A stretch of DNA of 64,000 nucleotides from Faecalibacterium prausnitzii (GCF_003287405.1 NZ_PRLD01000006.1:62001-126000), one strand, 5' to 3'. Shown: positions 26,058-34,612, counted from the first letter of the stretch. Notes: generated from the letters alone by a model not told the origin. Translations and numbers: made by a program.

Positions 26058-26429
26058 TTACTTCTTCTTGTTTGCGACAGTGCGCTTGGGACCCTTGCAG
26101 GTACGAGCATTGGTCTTGGTGCGCTGGCCGCGGCAGGGCAGATTCTTGCGATGGCGGGTGCCACGGAAGGACTGGATCTCGACCAGACGCTTGATGTCCA
26201 GAGCCACGTTGCGGCGCAGGTCGCCTTCAACGAGGATGTTTGCCTGATCGATGTAGTCACGGATCTTAGCCTCTTCGTCCAGAGTCAGATCCTTGACGCG
26301 GGTATCGGGGTTGATGCCAGTTGCTTCCAGGATCTTGTTAGCAGTGGTCTGGCCGATACCATAAACGTAGGTGAGACCCACCTGAACGCGCTTCTCGCGG
26401 GGCAGGTCAACGCCGGCAATACGTGCCAT
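26058..26429 (-). CDS. rpsM: 30S ribosomal protein S13
   Basis: 123 residues from the ATG at 26429 (GGAGG upstream), giving the canonical [15 protein letters not shown] start; the reading from 26444 begins within the ribosome site. It has the helix-two-turn-helix [12 protein letters not shown] and the basic tail [15 protein letters not shown]. It contacts the P-site tRNA and the head of the 30S subunit. Confidence 0.96.
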   Translation of the reverse strand: MARIAGVDLPREKRVQVGLTYVYGIGQTTANKILEATGINPDTRVKDLTLDEEAKIRDYIDQANILVEGDLRRNVALDIKRLVEIQSFRGTRHRKNLPCRGQRTKTNARTCKGPKRTVANKKK

Positions 26430-26511
26430 AGTAGTTTCCTCCAAAAATCATCCCATGTCAGTGTCGGGGTCTGCGCCGGGACTCTACGCACTTGACCCCC
26501 AGGCGCCCGAA

Positions 26512-26625
26512 TTAGCCCTGGCGCTGCTTGTGCTTGGGGTTCTGGCAGATGACCATCACGCGGCCTTTGCGGCGGATGACCTTGCACTTTTCGCAGATGG
26601 GTTTCACGGAAGGCTTGACCTTCAT
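26512..26625 (-). CDS. rpmJ: 50S ribosomal protein L36, zinc-binding type
   Basis: 37 residues, [15 protein letters not shown] at the start and [10 protein letters not shown] at the end. The zinc ligands Cys11, Cys14, Cys27 and His32 are all present, so this is the zinc (C+) form. AGGAGG lies seven bases before the ATG. It sits between infA and rpsM as is usual. The gap 26430-26511 after it holds nothing recognised. Confidence 0.96.
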   Translation of the reverse strand: MKVKPSVKPICEKCKVIRRKGRVMVICQNPKHKQRQG

Positions 26626-26660
26626 GATGTTGAACCTCCTTTTGGTTGATGCCCTGACGC

Positions 26661-26912
26661 TTATTTGGAGCGCCAGGTGATGCGGCCCTTAGAAAGATCA
26701 TAGGGCGACATTTCCACGGTTACCTTGTCCCCGGGCAGGATACGGATGAAATTGGTCCGCAGCTTGCCGGAGATGTGCGCTAAGAGGATGTGACCGCTGG
26801 GAGTGAGCTTCCCGGTGTTCTTATCCTCGCTCAACATTTCCACCTTAAAGATGGCGTTGGGCATGGCTTCACGCACAATGCCTTCGATCTCGATGACGTC
26901 TTCTTTAGACAA
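26661..26912 (-). CDS. infA: Translation initiation factor IF-1 with an enlarged loop
   Basis: 83 residues from a TTG start at 26912 with GAGGAGG eight bases upstream; this gives the expected [10 protein letters not shown] opening. IF-1 is normally about 72 residues. The extra ~10 residues form [13 protein letters not shown] (about residues 28-40), where other IF-1 proteins have a short turn before hxLAHISGK. The S1-type OB fold is otherwise intact ([28 protein letters not shown]). It binds the ribosomal A site during initiation. First gene of its own transcription unit here. Confidence 0.93.
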   Translation of the reverse strand: MSKEDVIEIEGIVREAMPNAIFKVEMLSEDKNTGKLTPSGHILLAHISGKLRTNFIRILPGDKVTVEMSPYDLSKGRITWRSK

Positions 26913-26954
26913 GCTATTTGCCTCCTCATTGGATCTGCTCAGTTTGTCATAATT

Positions 26955-26968
26955 GAGCACCGGTGCTC
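26955..26968. other. 14-base perfect palindrome in the infA leader
   Basis: GAGCACCGGTGCTC lies about 43 bases upstream of the infA start codon. It could fold as a compact hairpin near the ribosome site or bind a dimeric protein. Confidence 0.4.
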
Positions 26969-27067
26969 CCGCCCCTAAAAACAGAAAGCACTGCATTCTT
27001 CCGTGCCTGCGCCCGTTTTTGTGCAGTTTGCCGCTTCTCTTTCGGGGAGCTTTCACGCCGATCCCCA

Positions 27068-27150
27068 GACGGACAGGTGGCGATGAGCGCCACATACTTC
27101 ATCTCCTGCGGCACAAAATCCGCAAAACGGGCAGACTAAGCCTGTCCGTC
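27068..27150 (-). ncRNA. Putative structured leader RNA (three-way junction) upstream of infA
   Basis: On the minus strand a 9-bp stem P1 (27142-27150 with 27068-27076) encloses hairpin P2, TGCGG (27120-27124) with CCGCA (27107-27111), and hairpin P3, GTGGCG (27088-27093) with CGCCAC (27077-27082), P3 stacking directly on P1. A further GGAAG-CCAGATA-CTTCC hairpin lies 5' of it. The whole lies between the TTGCAA-17-TATAAT promoter and infA, in a leader of about 265 bases. It matches no leader class I recognise. Role as a ribosomal-protein-responsive regulator is an inference. Confidence 0.55.
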
Positions 27151-27183
27151 GAGGAAGTATCTGGCTTCCACAGCCATTTATAG

Positions 27184-27212
27184 ATTATACACCTTTTGTT
27201 GTCAATTTGCAA
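27184..27212 (-). promoter_or_regulatory. Promoter of the infA-rplQ transcription unit
   Basis: Minus-strand TTGCAA, exactly 17 bases, then perfect TATAAT. The predicted start is near 27177. It lies downstream of the map terminator and repeat B7, so infA to rplQ has its own promoter. Confidence 0.75.
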
Positions 27213-27387
27213 GAGGTTTTTTCCGTATTTCCGATAAAAAATTATTCTGTGTAAAAGCTCTTTTCCGTCCCGTCCTCCTTTCGCGGTTCTCCACCGTGAA
27301 GGTGAAACTTTTTCACGAAAAGTTGTCACAATTGCACAAATTGCAGGAGGGAGGAGAGAAAAACGGATCTCGCGCAAGGACAGTGGG

Positions 27388-27530
27388 CTCGCCCTCTCCG
27401 TCTTTGCTACGCAAATCCACCTCTCCCAAAGGGAGAGGCCTTGGCAAAGAGATGCAGTCTGCGTGAACTGCCAAGGGCTCCCACTTTGGGGGAGCTGGCA
27501 AAGCCGACAGGCTTTGACTGAGAGGGCGAG
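27388..27530. repeat. Family B palindromic element, copy B7
   Basis: Left end CTCGCCCTCTCCGTC, right end GACTGAGAGGGCGAG. Hairpins are CCTCTCCCAAAGGGAGAGG and CTCCCACTTTGGGGGAG, with CAAAGCCGACAGGCTTTG. It sits in the middle of the ribosomal protein cluster between map and infA. The rest of 27213-27387 shows nothing recognised. Confidence 0.8.
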
Positions 27531-27572
27531 CCCGCTAACCAAAAAGCAACTGCGACAAGAATGCTCCATACG

Positions 27573-27612
27573 CAAAAGAAGCCGCCGCACATCGTCTGTG
27601 CAGCGGCTCCTT
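27573..27612 (-). terminator. Rho-independent terminator after map
   Basis: Minus-strand GAGCCGCTGCACA pairs with TGTGCGGCGGCTTC around GACGA, followed by TTTT. It lies 12 bases after the map stop and ends the spc transcript before infA. Confidence 0.85.
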
Positions 27613-27623
27613 TTAATGGTTGC

Positions 27624-28415
27624 TTACTTCAGGCTGAAGGTGGCCGGGTCAAAATCCGGGTCATCCCAGCTGCGGGTCATGATCTCGGTGCGGTCCTTCA
27701 GGATGGCGATGGAGTGCTCAAAGTGAGCAGCCAGCCCGCCGTCCTTGGTCTTGACAGTCCAGCCGTCGCTGAGCTGCTTGATCTTGTAGTCGCCCTGGCA
27801 GATCATCGGCTCGATGGCGATGGTCATGCCGGGCACCAGACGGGGCCCGCGGCCCTGATGGCCGTAGTTGGGCACCTCGGGGTCCTCGTGCAGCTCCTTG
27901 CCGGTGCCGTGACCCACAAAGTCACGCACCACAGAGAAGCCCGCGTCCTCGCAGTAGCTCTGCACGGCGTAGCCGATATCACCGATGCGGTTGCCCGCCA
28001 CGGCCTGCTCAATACCCTTGTACAGAGAAGCTTTGGTCACTTCCAGCAGGCGCTGGGCTTCCAAGTCCACCTTGCCCACCGCGTAGGTGCAGGCGTTGTC
28101 GCCGTTGAAGCCGTCCACCTTGGCACCGGTGTCGATGCTCACGATGTCACCCGGGCGGATGACGATATCGTGAGAGGGGATGCCGTGGATGACGGTATCG
28201 TTCAGGCTGATGCAGGCTGTACCGGGAAAACCGTACAGACCCTTGAAGTTGGGGATGCCGCCGTGCTTCACGATGAAGTCGTAGATCAGCTTGTCCAGCT
28301 CCCAAGTGGTCATGCCTGCTTCGATGTGCTCTCCGCCGTACTTCAGGGCAGCTGCGCTCAGGGCGTTTGCCCGGCGCATACCGTCCAGCTCTTTTGCATT
28401 TTTGATCTGGATCAC
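27624..28415 (-). CDS. map: Methionine aminopeptidase type I
   Basis: 263 residues from a GTG start with GGAGG seven bases upstream, two bases beyond the adk stop. The pita-bread metal ligands are visible in VSIDTGA, FNGDNACTY, GHGTGKELHEDP, TIAIEPM and AAHFEHSI. It removes the N-terminal methionine from nascent proteins. The C-terminal tail is slightly longer than in E. coli. Cotranscribed with secY and adk, apart from the terminator between those two. Confidence 0.96.
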   Translation of the reverse strand: MIQIKNAKELDGMRRANALSAAALKYGGEHIEAGMTTWELDKLIYDFIVKHGGIPNFKGLYGFPGTACISLNDTVIHGIPSHDIVIRPGDIVSIDTGAKVDGFNGDNACTYAVGKVDLEAQRLLEVTKASLYKGIEQAVAGNRIGDIGYAVQSYCEDAGFSVVRDFVGHGTGKELHEDPEVPNYGHQGRGPRLVPGMTIAIEPMICQGDYKIKQLSDGWTVKTKDGGLAAHFEHSIAILKDRTEIMTRSWDDPDFDPATFSLK

Positions 28416-28417
28416 GC

Positions 28418-29050
28418 TTATGCCTCCAAAGCCTTCATGACTTCAGCCGTAGTCTCCTCGATGGAGGGGCAGAACTTGATCTCTGCCAGCTTGCCGCGGG
28501 TGCGGTAGAACTCCACCAGCGGCTCGGTCTGCTCATGGTAGGCTTTCAAACGATCCAGCACGGTTGCGGGCTGGTCGTCCTTGCGGATGACGGTCTTGCC
28601 GCCGCACAGGTCGCAGACGCCCTCCACCTTGCTCTTCTTGTTCAGGATGTGGTAGCTTGCGCCGCACTTCTCGCAGACGCGGCGGCCGCTCATGCGCTCC
28701 ACGATCACGCTGTCCTCAACCTGCAGTTCCAGCACCTTGTCGATGCGGATGCCCATGGTCTCGATGGCCTCTGCCTGCGCAATGGTGCGGGGCACGCCGT
28801 CCAGAATGAAGCCGTTGGCGCAGTCAGCCTGTGCCAGACGCTCCTTCAGGATGCCGATGATGACTTCATCGGGTACCAGAGCACCGGCGTCCATAAAGCT
28901 CTTGGCCTTCAGACCCATCTCGGTGCCCTCCTTGACAGCAGCGCGCAGGATGTTGCCGGTGCTGATGGAAGGGATGTTCAGCTTTGCGCAGATGATCTCG
29001 GCCTGCGTGCCTTTGCCTGCGCCGGGTGCGCCCAACAGGATCAGATTCAT
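28418..29050 (-). CDS. adk: Adenylate kinase, zinc-LID type
   Basis: 210 residues from the ATG at 29050 (AAAGGA nine bases upstream), giving MNLILLGAPGAGKGTQ with the P-loop; the upstream reading to 29104 is not needed. The LID holds CEKC and CDLC, a four-cysteine zinc site as in Gram-positive enzymes. DGVPRTIAQA is the AMP-side motif. It interconverts ATP + AMP and 2 ADP. In the usual secY-adk-map order. Confidence 0.97.
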   Translation of the reverse strand: MNLILLGAPGAGKGTQAEIICAKLNIPSISTGNILRAAVKEGTEMGLKAKSFMDAGALVPDEVIIGILKERLAQADCANGFILDGVPRTIAQAEAIETMGIRIDKVLELQVEDSVIVERMSGRRVCEKCGASYHILNKKSKVEGVCDLCGGKTVIRKDDQPATVLDRLKAYHEQTEPLVEFYRTRGKLAEIKFCPSIEETTAEVMKALEA

Positions 29051-29102
29051 AGGATCGCTTCCTTTCTTATATGCCACATGATAGAAACATACGTACAAAA
29101 GC

Positions 29103-29148
29103 AAAAAAGCACTGAAAAGTATGAGCGTACTCTCCTTTCCAGTGCTTT
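29103..29148 (-). terminator. Terminator-like hairpin between secY and adk
   Basis: Minus-strand AAGCACTGGAAAG pairs with CTTTTCAGTGCTT (13 pairs, one G-T) around a 13-base loop and is followed by TTTTTT. It lies 23 bases after the secY stop and 53 bases before the adk start. It would lower adk and map expression relative to the ribosomal genes, or adk has its own promoter. Confidence 0.8.
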
Positions 29149-29170
29149 CTTACATCTTTATTGCTTCAGA

Positions 29171-30466
29171 TCAGCCAAGGAAACCCTTGTGGTTGCGCAT
29201 GGTCATAAAGCTATCGAGGCTGCGGGTGGTATCCAGTGCCACACCAACCACGATCAGCAAGCTGGTACCGCCCAGCTGAATGCTCATACCGGTCAGGTTG
29301 CCCAGAATGATCGGCAGTACAGCCACCGCAGCCAGGAAGATGGCACCGATGAGGGTGATCTTGTTCAGGGTGCGGGTGATGAAATCGCTGGTCGGCTTAC
29401 CGGGACGGAAGCCGGGGATCGAGCCGTTGTTGCGGCGCAGATTGTTGGCGATCTCAACAGGGTTGTACTGGATGGCCACATAGAAGTAGTTGAATGCCAA
29501 AATCAGCAGCAGGTAGATCACAACGTACAGCCAAGAGGTGTAGTTGAAGGTATGGAAGAACGCATACCAGACCGGGTGAGCGGTCTGATCGATCTGCAAA
29601 AAGCTGCCGATAGTGCCCGGGATGGACACCAGAGCCGAAGCGAAGATGATGGGCATGACGCCGCTCATGTTCAGCTTCAGGGGCAGGTAGCTGTTCTGGC
29701 CGCCCATCTGCTTCCGGCCCACCACACGCTTGGCGTACTGGATGGTGATGCGGCGCTCTGCGTTGGTCATGACCACCACAAAGACCACAGCGACCAGTGC
29801 CAGAATTACCAGAACGGGCAGCAGGATATAGAACTGAGGCTCGCCAGCCGCTGCGCGGGTCATCAGACCCGTCACAGAGGTGTACAGCGAGGACCAGTTG
29901 GAAACGATGGAAGCGAAGATCAGAAGGGAAACACCGTTGCCGATACCCTTGTCATCGATCTGCTCGCCCGCCCAGGTGATCAGCTGAGCACCTGCAACGA
30001 AGGTAGCGATGATGACCACAGCGGCGAACACGCCGACTGCGCCGGAAACATACTTCAGTGCACCCATATTGCGGATCACGAAGTAGTAGCCAATGCTCAT
30101 GATCAGTGCGACCACGGCACCGGCGTACCGGTTGATCTGCTGCAGCTTCTGCTGGCCGTCCGCTTCCTTTGCCAGATTTTCCAGCGAAGGAATGGCTACA
30201 GTCAGCAGCTGCACAATAATAGAGGCGTTGATATAGGGTGTCACACCTAACGCGAAGAGCGTGCATCTTGCCAGTGCGCCGCCGCTCATCATATTGAGGT
30301 ACGAGAGCATATCGCCGTTTGCAAACATCTGCGTCAGAGCAGAGCCGGAAACGAACGGCACGGGGATGGCACAGCCAAGACGGTAAACCACGAGGATCGC
30401 CAGCGTGAACAGAAGACGATTTTTAAGCTCGGGGATCTTCCATGCGTTACGGAATGTCTGGAACAC
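29171..30466 (-). CDS. secY: Protein translocase subunit SecY
   Basis: 431 residues with ten predicted membrane segments, the full channel-forming subunit of the Sec translocon. Landmarks are the AIPVPFVSGSALTQ plug-region start, LNMMSGGALARCTLFALGVTPYI and the cytosolic loops with basic residues. The start is GTG with GAGGTGAT just before it, 1 base after the rplO stop. Normal spc operon position. Confidence 0.97.
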   Translation of the reverse strand: MFQTFRNAWKIPELKNRLLFTLAILVVYRLGCAIPVPFVSGSALTQMFANGDMLSYLNMMSGGALARCTLFALGVTPYINASIIVQLLTVAIPSLENLAKEADGQQKLQQINRYAGAVVALIMSIGYYFVIRNMGALKYVSGAVGVFAAVVIIATFVAGAQLITWAGEQIDDKGIGNGVSLLIFASIVSNWSSLYTSVTGLMTRAAAGEPQFYILLPVLVILALVAVVFVVVMTNAERRITIQYAKRVVGRKQMGGQNSYLPLKLNMSGVMPIIFASALVSIPGTIGSFLQIDQTAHPVWYAFFHTFNYTSWLYVVIYLLLILAFNYFYVAIQYNPVEIANNLRRNNGSIPGFRPGKPTSDFITRTLNKITLIGAIFLAAVAVLPIILGNLTGMSIQLGGTSLLIVVGVALDTTRSLDSFMTMRNHKGFLG

Positions 30467-30467
30467 C

Positions 30468-30908
30468 TTACATCACCTCAGCCTTTCCGCCTGCCTTCTC
30501 GATTTTCTCTTTGGCAGAAGCGGAATAGGCTGCGGCCTTCACGGTCAGAGCCTTGGTCAGCTCGCCGTTGCCCAGAACCTTAACGCCGTCCAGGGTCTTC
30601 TTGACCAGACCCTTAGCCTTCAGAGCCTCGGTATCGACGACATCGCCGGCATTGAAAGCAGCCTCCAGGTCAGCCACGTTGACGATGGCGTACTGGGTAG
30701 CAAAGATGTTGTTAAAGCCAACCTTGGGCAGGCGGCGTGCCAGAGGCATCTGACCGCCCTCGAAACCAGCGTGCTTCACGCCGGAACGGGCCTTCTGGCC
30801 CTTGCTGCCGAAGCCGGCAGTCTTGCCATTGCCGGAGCCAATGCCGCGGCCCTTGCGGGTTGCAGCCTTATTGGCGCCCTTGCTGGCGTGCAATTCATGA
30901 AGCTTCAT
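30468..30908 (-). CDS. rplO: 50S ribosomal protein L15
   Basis: 146 residues. The glycine- and lysine-rich N-terminus ([22 protein letters not shown] region) and the [17 protein letters not shown] core are canonical. It binds 23S rRNA late in large-subunit assembly. Its end carries the ribosome site of secY. Confidence 0.97.
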   Translation of the reverse strand: MKLHELHASKGANKAATRKGRGIGSGNGKTAGFGSKGQKARSGVKHAGFEGGQMPLARRLPKVGFNNIFATQYAIVNVADLEAAFNAGDVVDTEALKAKGLVKKTLDGVKVLGNGELTKALTVKAAAYSASAKEKIEKAGGKAEVM

Positions 30909-30928
30909 TGTGCGTATACCCCCTGCTA

Positions 30929-31114
30929 TTAGGCTTCGGTGACGCTGAGCAGGAAGCCGATCTTTGCGATCTTGCCCTGCGTAGCGGCGTTGTCAGGCTG
31001 AACGGTAACGTCGCCCGGCTTCTTCAGGCCCAGAGCCTCAGCGGTAGCGATCTGCTTAGCGCCGCGGCCGATCAGGCTCTTCTTCAGCTCGATCTTGAGC
31101 ATCTTATCTGCCAT
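30929..31114 (-). CDS. rpmD: 50S ribosomal protein L30
   Basis: 61 residues, a full-length small L30 ([25 protein letters not shown]). Located between rpsE and rplO as expected. Contacts 23S rRNA at the base of the large subunit. Confidence 0.96.
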   Translation of the reverse strand: MADKMLKIELKKSLIGRGAKQIATAEALGLKKPGDVTVQPDNAATQGKIAKIGFLLSVTEA

Positions 31115-31128
31115 GGTTAGTTACCTCC

Positions 31129-31629
31129 TTAACCCAGAATTTCTTTCACGGTCTTGCCGCGCTTCTCAGCGACAGACTCGGCGCTGACCAGACCGCACAG
31201 ACCTGCAAAGGTAGCAGCAACAACGTTGATGGGGTTGTTGGAACGCATAGACTTCGCACGAACGTCCTTGATGCCAGCAGCCTCAATGACGGCACGCACG
31301 GGGCCGCCGGCGATCATACCGGTACCGGGTGCAGCCGGCTTGAGCAGAACAGCGCCTGCGCCGTACTTGCCGACGATCTCGTGGGGGATGGTGGTGCCCT
31401 TCAGGGCAACCTTGTGCATATTCTTCTTGGCAGCGGCCTCACCCTTGCGGATAGCCTCGGGAACTTCACCGGACTTGCCGATGCCGTAGCCGATGGTGCC
31501 CTTGCCGTCGCCAACGACAACCAGAGCAGCAAACTTCATGATGCGGCCGCCCTTGACAGTCTTGGAAACGCGGTTGATAGACACAACCTTGGTGATCATG
31601 CCGTCGTCTTCACGGTTTCTCATAGCCAT
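31129..31629 (-). CDS. rpsE: 30S ribosomal protein S5
   Basis: 166 residues. Double-stranded RNA-binding domain ([19 protein letters not shown]) and the C-terminal S5 fold ([19 protein letters not shown]) are intact. It helps hold decoding accuracy together with S4. GAGGAGG lies nine bases before the ATG. Confidence 0.97.
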   Translation of the reverse strand: MAMRNREDDGMITKVVSINRVSKTVKGGRIMKFAALVVVGDGKGTIGYGIGKSGEVPEAIRKGEAAAKKNMHKVALKGTTIPHEIVGKYGAGAVLLKPAAPGTGMIAGGPVRAVIEAAGIKDVRAKSMRSNNPINVVAATFAGLCGLVSAESVAEKRGKTVKEILG

Positions 31630-31648
31630 AATGTGTTTCCTCCTCTCA

Positions 31649-32008
31649 TTACAGCTTCAGGCCGCCCTCACGGGCGCCATCAGCCAGGGCCTTAACACGG
31701 CCATGATAAACGTAGCCACCACGGTCGAACACGACCTCGGTGATGCCCTTTTCCAGAGCCTTTGCTGCAACCTTCTTGCCGATCTCAGCAGCGGCCTCGA
31801 CGTTGCCGCCGTTGCCGTTGAAGTCCTTGTCCATAGTGGACGCCGACACCAGAGTAACGCCCTGCTCATCATCGATGATCTGAGCGTAGATGTGCTTGGC
31901 GGAGCGGAAAACATCCAGGCGAGGACGTGCTGCGGTGCCGCTGATCTTGTTGCGAACGCGGCGATGACGACGAAGACGAGCTTCGTTCTTGTCGATCTGC
32001 TTAACCAT
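31649..32008 (-). CDS. rplR: 50S ribosomal protein L18
   Basis: 119 residues. The [19 protein letters not shown] segment and [24 protein letters not shown] end are diagnostic. With L5 it binds 5S rRNA. Confidence 0.97.
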   Translation of the reverse strand: MVKQIDKNEARLRRHRRVRNKISGTAARPRLDVFRSAKHIYAQIIDDEQGVTLVSASTMDKDFNGNGGNVEAAAEIGKKVAAKALEKGITEVVFDRGGYVYHGRVKALADGAREGGLKL

Positions 32009-32026
32009 TGTCTTTCACTCCTTACC

Positions 32027-32578
32027 TTATTTCTTGCCCTTACCGGCCTTGCCTTCTTTGTGCTTGACGACCTCGCCAGCGTAGCGGATGCCCTTGCCCT
32101 TGTACGGCTCAGGCGGCTTCTTGGCGCGGATCTCTGCAGCATACTGGCCGACCTTCTGCTTGTCGATACCGGTAACAGAGAAGTGGTTGGGATCCTGCCA
32201 CACAATGGTGCAGTCCTCGGTATCGGGGACGTTCACCTGATGAGAGAAGCCCAGGTTCATGACCAGGTTGGAGCCCTGCTTCTGGCAGCGCATACCAACG
32301 CCAACGATCTCCAGCTTCTTCTCGTAGCCGTTCACAACACCGTTCACCATGTTGGCGATGTTGGTACGGGTCAGGCCGTGCAGGCTGCGGGCCTTGGGTT
32401 CGTCATTGGGGCGGGTAACCAAAACCTCATTGCCCTCGACCTTAACGGTCATCAGGGGATGATAGTTGGAATTCAGGCTGCCCTTGGGGCCCTTGACGGT
32501 GACAGCGTGTGCTGCCTCATCGACAGTGACAGTGACACCGGCAGGAATGACGATGGGTTTTCTTCCAATTCTCGACAT
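32027..32578 (-). CDS. rplF: 50S ribosomal protein L6
   Basis: 183 residues. Two repeated domains, the opening MSRIGRKPIVIPAGV and PPEPYKGKGIRYAGEVV near the end. Located near the GTPase-associated centre of the large subunit. Confidence 0.97.
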   Translation of the reverse strand: MSRIGRKPIVIPAGVTVTVDEAAHAVTVKGPKGSLNSNYHPLMTVKVEGNEVLVTRPNDEPKARSLHGLTRTNIANMVNGVVNGYEKKLEIVGVGMRCQKQGSNLVMNLGFSHQVNVPDTEDCTIVWQDPNHFSVTGIDKQKVGQYAAEIRAKKPPEPYKGKGIRYAGEVVKHKEGKAGKGKK

Positions 32579-32595
32579 TGTCTTTTACCCCTTTC

Positions 32596-32994
32596 TTACC
32601 ACACGTAGGCCAGGACTTCGCCGCCGACGTGCTCAGCACGTGCAGCCTTGTCAGTCATGATGCCCTTGGAGGTGGAAATGATCGCGGTGCCCAGGCCCTT
32701 CATGACCTTGGGCATATCCTCGCAGTTGGTGTAGATGCGCAGGCCGGGCTTGGACACACGGCGCAGGCCGGCAATAACGGGCTCGCCGTTTGCCTGATAC
32801 TTCAGGGTGACAACGATGGTGCCCTGAACAGTGTCGTTCTTGACCTGCATACCCTTGATGTAGCCCTCGTCAACCAGAATCTGGCAGATAGCCTTCTTCA
32901 TGTTGGAAGCGGGGATCTCCACAGAAGGGTGTTTGGCAGTGCTAGCGTTGCGGATGCGAGTCAGCAGGTCCGCGATAGGATCAGTAATCTGCAT
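32596..32994 (-). CDS. rpsH: 30S ribosomal protein S8
   Basis: 132 residues. [14 protein letters not shown] opening and the [15 protein letters not shown]-terminal RNA-binding motif are present. A primary 16S binder; in E. coli it also represses the spc operon. Here a long hairpin lies in the 112-base gap before its start. Confidence 0.97.
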   Translation of the reverse strand: MQITDPIADLLTRIRNASTAKHPSVEIPASNMKKAICQILVDEGYIKGMQVKNDTVQGTIVVTLKYQANGEPVIAGLRRVSKPGLRIYTNCEDMPKVMKGLGTAIISTSKGIMTDKAARAEHVGGEVLAYVW

Positions 32995-33041
32995 TTGCCA
33001 CTAACCTCCTTAGATTAGCTCTCATTTGTTTTATAATGATA

Positions 33042-33074
33042 CCGCCCCGAAACAAGTTGTTTGCCCCGGGGCGG
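33042..33074 (-). other. Hairpin between rpsN and rpsH
   Basis: Minus-strand CCGCCCCG pairs with CGGGGCGG, with an inner AAACAA / TTGTTT stem and a four-base bulge. No U-run follows (TATCATTAT), so it is not a simple terminator. The gap is long for this operon. It may be a processing site or protein target. Confidence 0.5.
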
Positions 33075-33106
33075 ATATCCGACATTCTATCCAGCCCTCT
33101 GGTAAA

Positions 33107-33292
33107 TTACCAGGAAGCCTTCTTCACGCCCGGGATCTCGCCCTTGTAGGCCAGCTCACGGAAGCACACACGGCACACGCCGTACTTGCGCAGCACGGAG
33201 TGGGGACGGCCGCAGATGCGGCAGCGGGTGTATGCACGGGTAGAGAACTTAGCAGGACGAGACTGCTTCAGCTTCATAGACAGTTTAGCCAT
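33107..33292 (-). CDS. rpsN: 30S ribosomal protein S14, zinc-binding short form
   Basis: 61 residues with [20 protein letters not shown], a complete four-cysteine zinc site, so this is the Gram-positive zinc type (rpsZ-like). Bound in the 30S head. In order between rplE and rpsH. Confidence 0.97.
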   Translation of the reverse strand: MAKLSMKLKQSRPAKFSTRAYTRCRICGRPHSVLRKYGVCRVCFRELAYKGEIPGVKKASW

Positions 33293-33309
33293 TTTACAAA
33301 TCTCCTCCC

Positions 33310-33855
33310 TTAGTTGTTCTCTGCGAACGGAGCGCCCAGAGCCTTCAGCAGCTCCTTGCCCTCCTCGTCAGTCTTTGCGGTGGTGACGAAGCAGACATCC
33401 ATGCCGCGGACTGCATCGACCTTCTCGAAGTCGATCTCGGGGAAGATGATCTGCTCCTTGATGCCGCAGGCAAAGTTGCCGCGGCCGTCAAAGCCGTTGC
33501 CGTTGATGCCGCGGAAGTCGCGCACACGGGGCAGAGCCACGTTGAAGAAGCGATCCACGAACTCGTACATACGCTCACCACGCAGGGTGACCTTGCAGCC
33601 GATGGGGGTGCCCTGACGCAGCTTGAAGTTAGCAACGCTCTTCTTGGCACGGCAGACGACTGCCTTCTGGCCAGTAATCTGGCCCAGATCCTTCATAACT
33701 GCTTCCAGGATCTTCTCGTTTTCCTTGGCTTCGCCGCAGGCAACGTTGATGACGACCTTGTCCAGCTTGGGGATCTGCATAACGCTCTTGTAACCGAACT
33801 TGGAGTTCAGAGCAGGAGCAATTTCATTGACATACTGTTCTTTCAAACGAGCCAT
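33310..33855 (-). CDS. rplE: 50S ribosomal protein L5
   Basis: 181 residues. Segments [38 protein letters not shown] and [17 protein letters not shown] are characteristic. It joins 5S rRNA to the large subunit and contacts the P-site tRNA. Confidence 0.97.
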   Translation of the reverse strand: MARLKEQYVNEIAPALNSKFGYKSVMQIPKLDKVVINVACGEAKENEKILEAVMKDLGQITGQKAVVCRAKKSVANFKLRQGTPIGCKVTLRGERMYEFVDRFFNVALPRVRDFRGINGNGFDGRGNFACGIKEQIIFPEIDFEKVDAVRGMDVCFVTTAKTDEEGKELLKALGAPFAENN

Positions 33856-33872
33856 TGTTCCTTACTCCTTTC

Positions 33873-34187
33873 TTACAGCTCAGCGCCGCACTTCTTGCAG
33901 ACGCGAACCATCTTGCCGTCCTTCTCAACGTGGCCCACACGCACGGCCTTGCCGCACTTGGGGCAGACGGTCATGACCTTGGAAGCGTAGATAGCGCCCT
34001 CGGCCTTAACGATGCCGCCCTGCTCGCCCTGACGGCGGGGCTTGACGTGCTTGGTAACCATGTTCTGGCCTTCAACGATGACCTTGCCTTCAGCGGGGCT
34101 GACCTGCAGGACCTTACCAGTGTGGCCCTTGTCCTTGCCGCTGATGATCATCACGTTGTCGCCGGTTTTAACATGAAGATTATTCAT
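33873..34187 (-). CDS. rplX: 50S ribosomal protein L24
   Basis: 104 residues. A KOW motif lies near the start (DNVMIISGKDKGHTGKVL). The C-terminus carries CPKCG and CKKCG, a zinc-ribbon-like pair found in many clostridial L24 proteins. An assembly initiator of the 50S subunit. Confidence 0.97.
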   Translation of the reverse strand: MNNLHVKTGDNVMIISGKDKGHTGKVLQVSPAEGKVIVEGQNMVTKHVKPRRQGEQGGIVKAEGAIYASKVMTVCPKCGKAVRVGHVEKDGKMVRVCKKCGAEL

Positions 34188-34200
34188 TTTTAAAACCTCC

Positions 34201-34569
34201 TTACAGCGATTCCGGAGCCAGGCTCAGGATCTTGGTGTAGCCGGCATCACGCAGCTCGCGAGCAACAGGTCCAAAGATACGGGTACCCTTGGGGTTCTTG
34301 TCGGCCATAACGATAACGGCGGCGTTCTCATCAAAACGGATGTAGGAACCGTCGTCGCGGCGCACGCCATGCTTGCTGCGCACGATGACAGCCTTGACGA
34401 CGTCGCCCTTCTTAACGGAGCCGCCGGGGGCTGCCTTCTTGACAGAGCAGACCACGACGTCACCAATGTTTGCGTATCTCTTGCGGGTGCCGCCCAGCAC
34501 ACGGAAGCACATCAGCTCCTTGGCACCGGTGTTGTCGGCAACTTTGAGATAAGTTTGCATCTGAACCAT
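34201..34569 (-). CDS. rplN: 50S ribosomal protein L14
   Basis: 122 residues, the universal length. [20 protein letters not shown] opening and [15 protein letters not shown] end. It forms part of the bridge to the 30S subunit. Confidence 0.98.
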   Translation of the reverse strand: MVQMQTYLKVADNTGAKELMCFRVLGGTRKRYANIGDVVVCSVKKAAPGGSVKKGDVVKAVIVRSKHGVRRDDGSYIRFDENAAVIVMADKNPKGTRIFGPVARELRDAGYTKILSLAPESL

Positions 34570-34612
34570 ATCAGATATCTCCTTTCAAACTGTTCAAAGC
34601 AGCGGGCAAAGA

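Noticed and set aside
26910-27095. Extended 144-residue reading of infA
   Set aside because: The added N-terminus has no ribosome site and no homology to IF-1. The TTG at 26912 has ideal spacing from GAGGAGG.
26955-27177. Degenerate KOW-domain gene between map and infA
   Set aside because: All three minus-strand frames were read; none gives a KOW or the basic C-terminal motif of that small protein.
27388-27530. B7 as the ribosomal-protein regulatory leader
   Set aside because: It lies upstream of the infA promoter and belongs to a family scattered next to unrelated genes.
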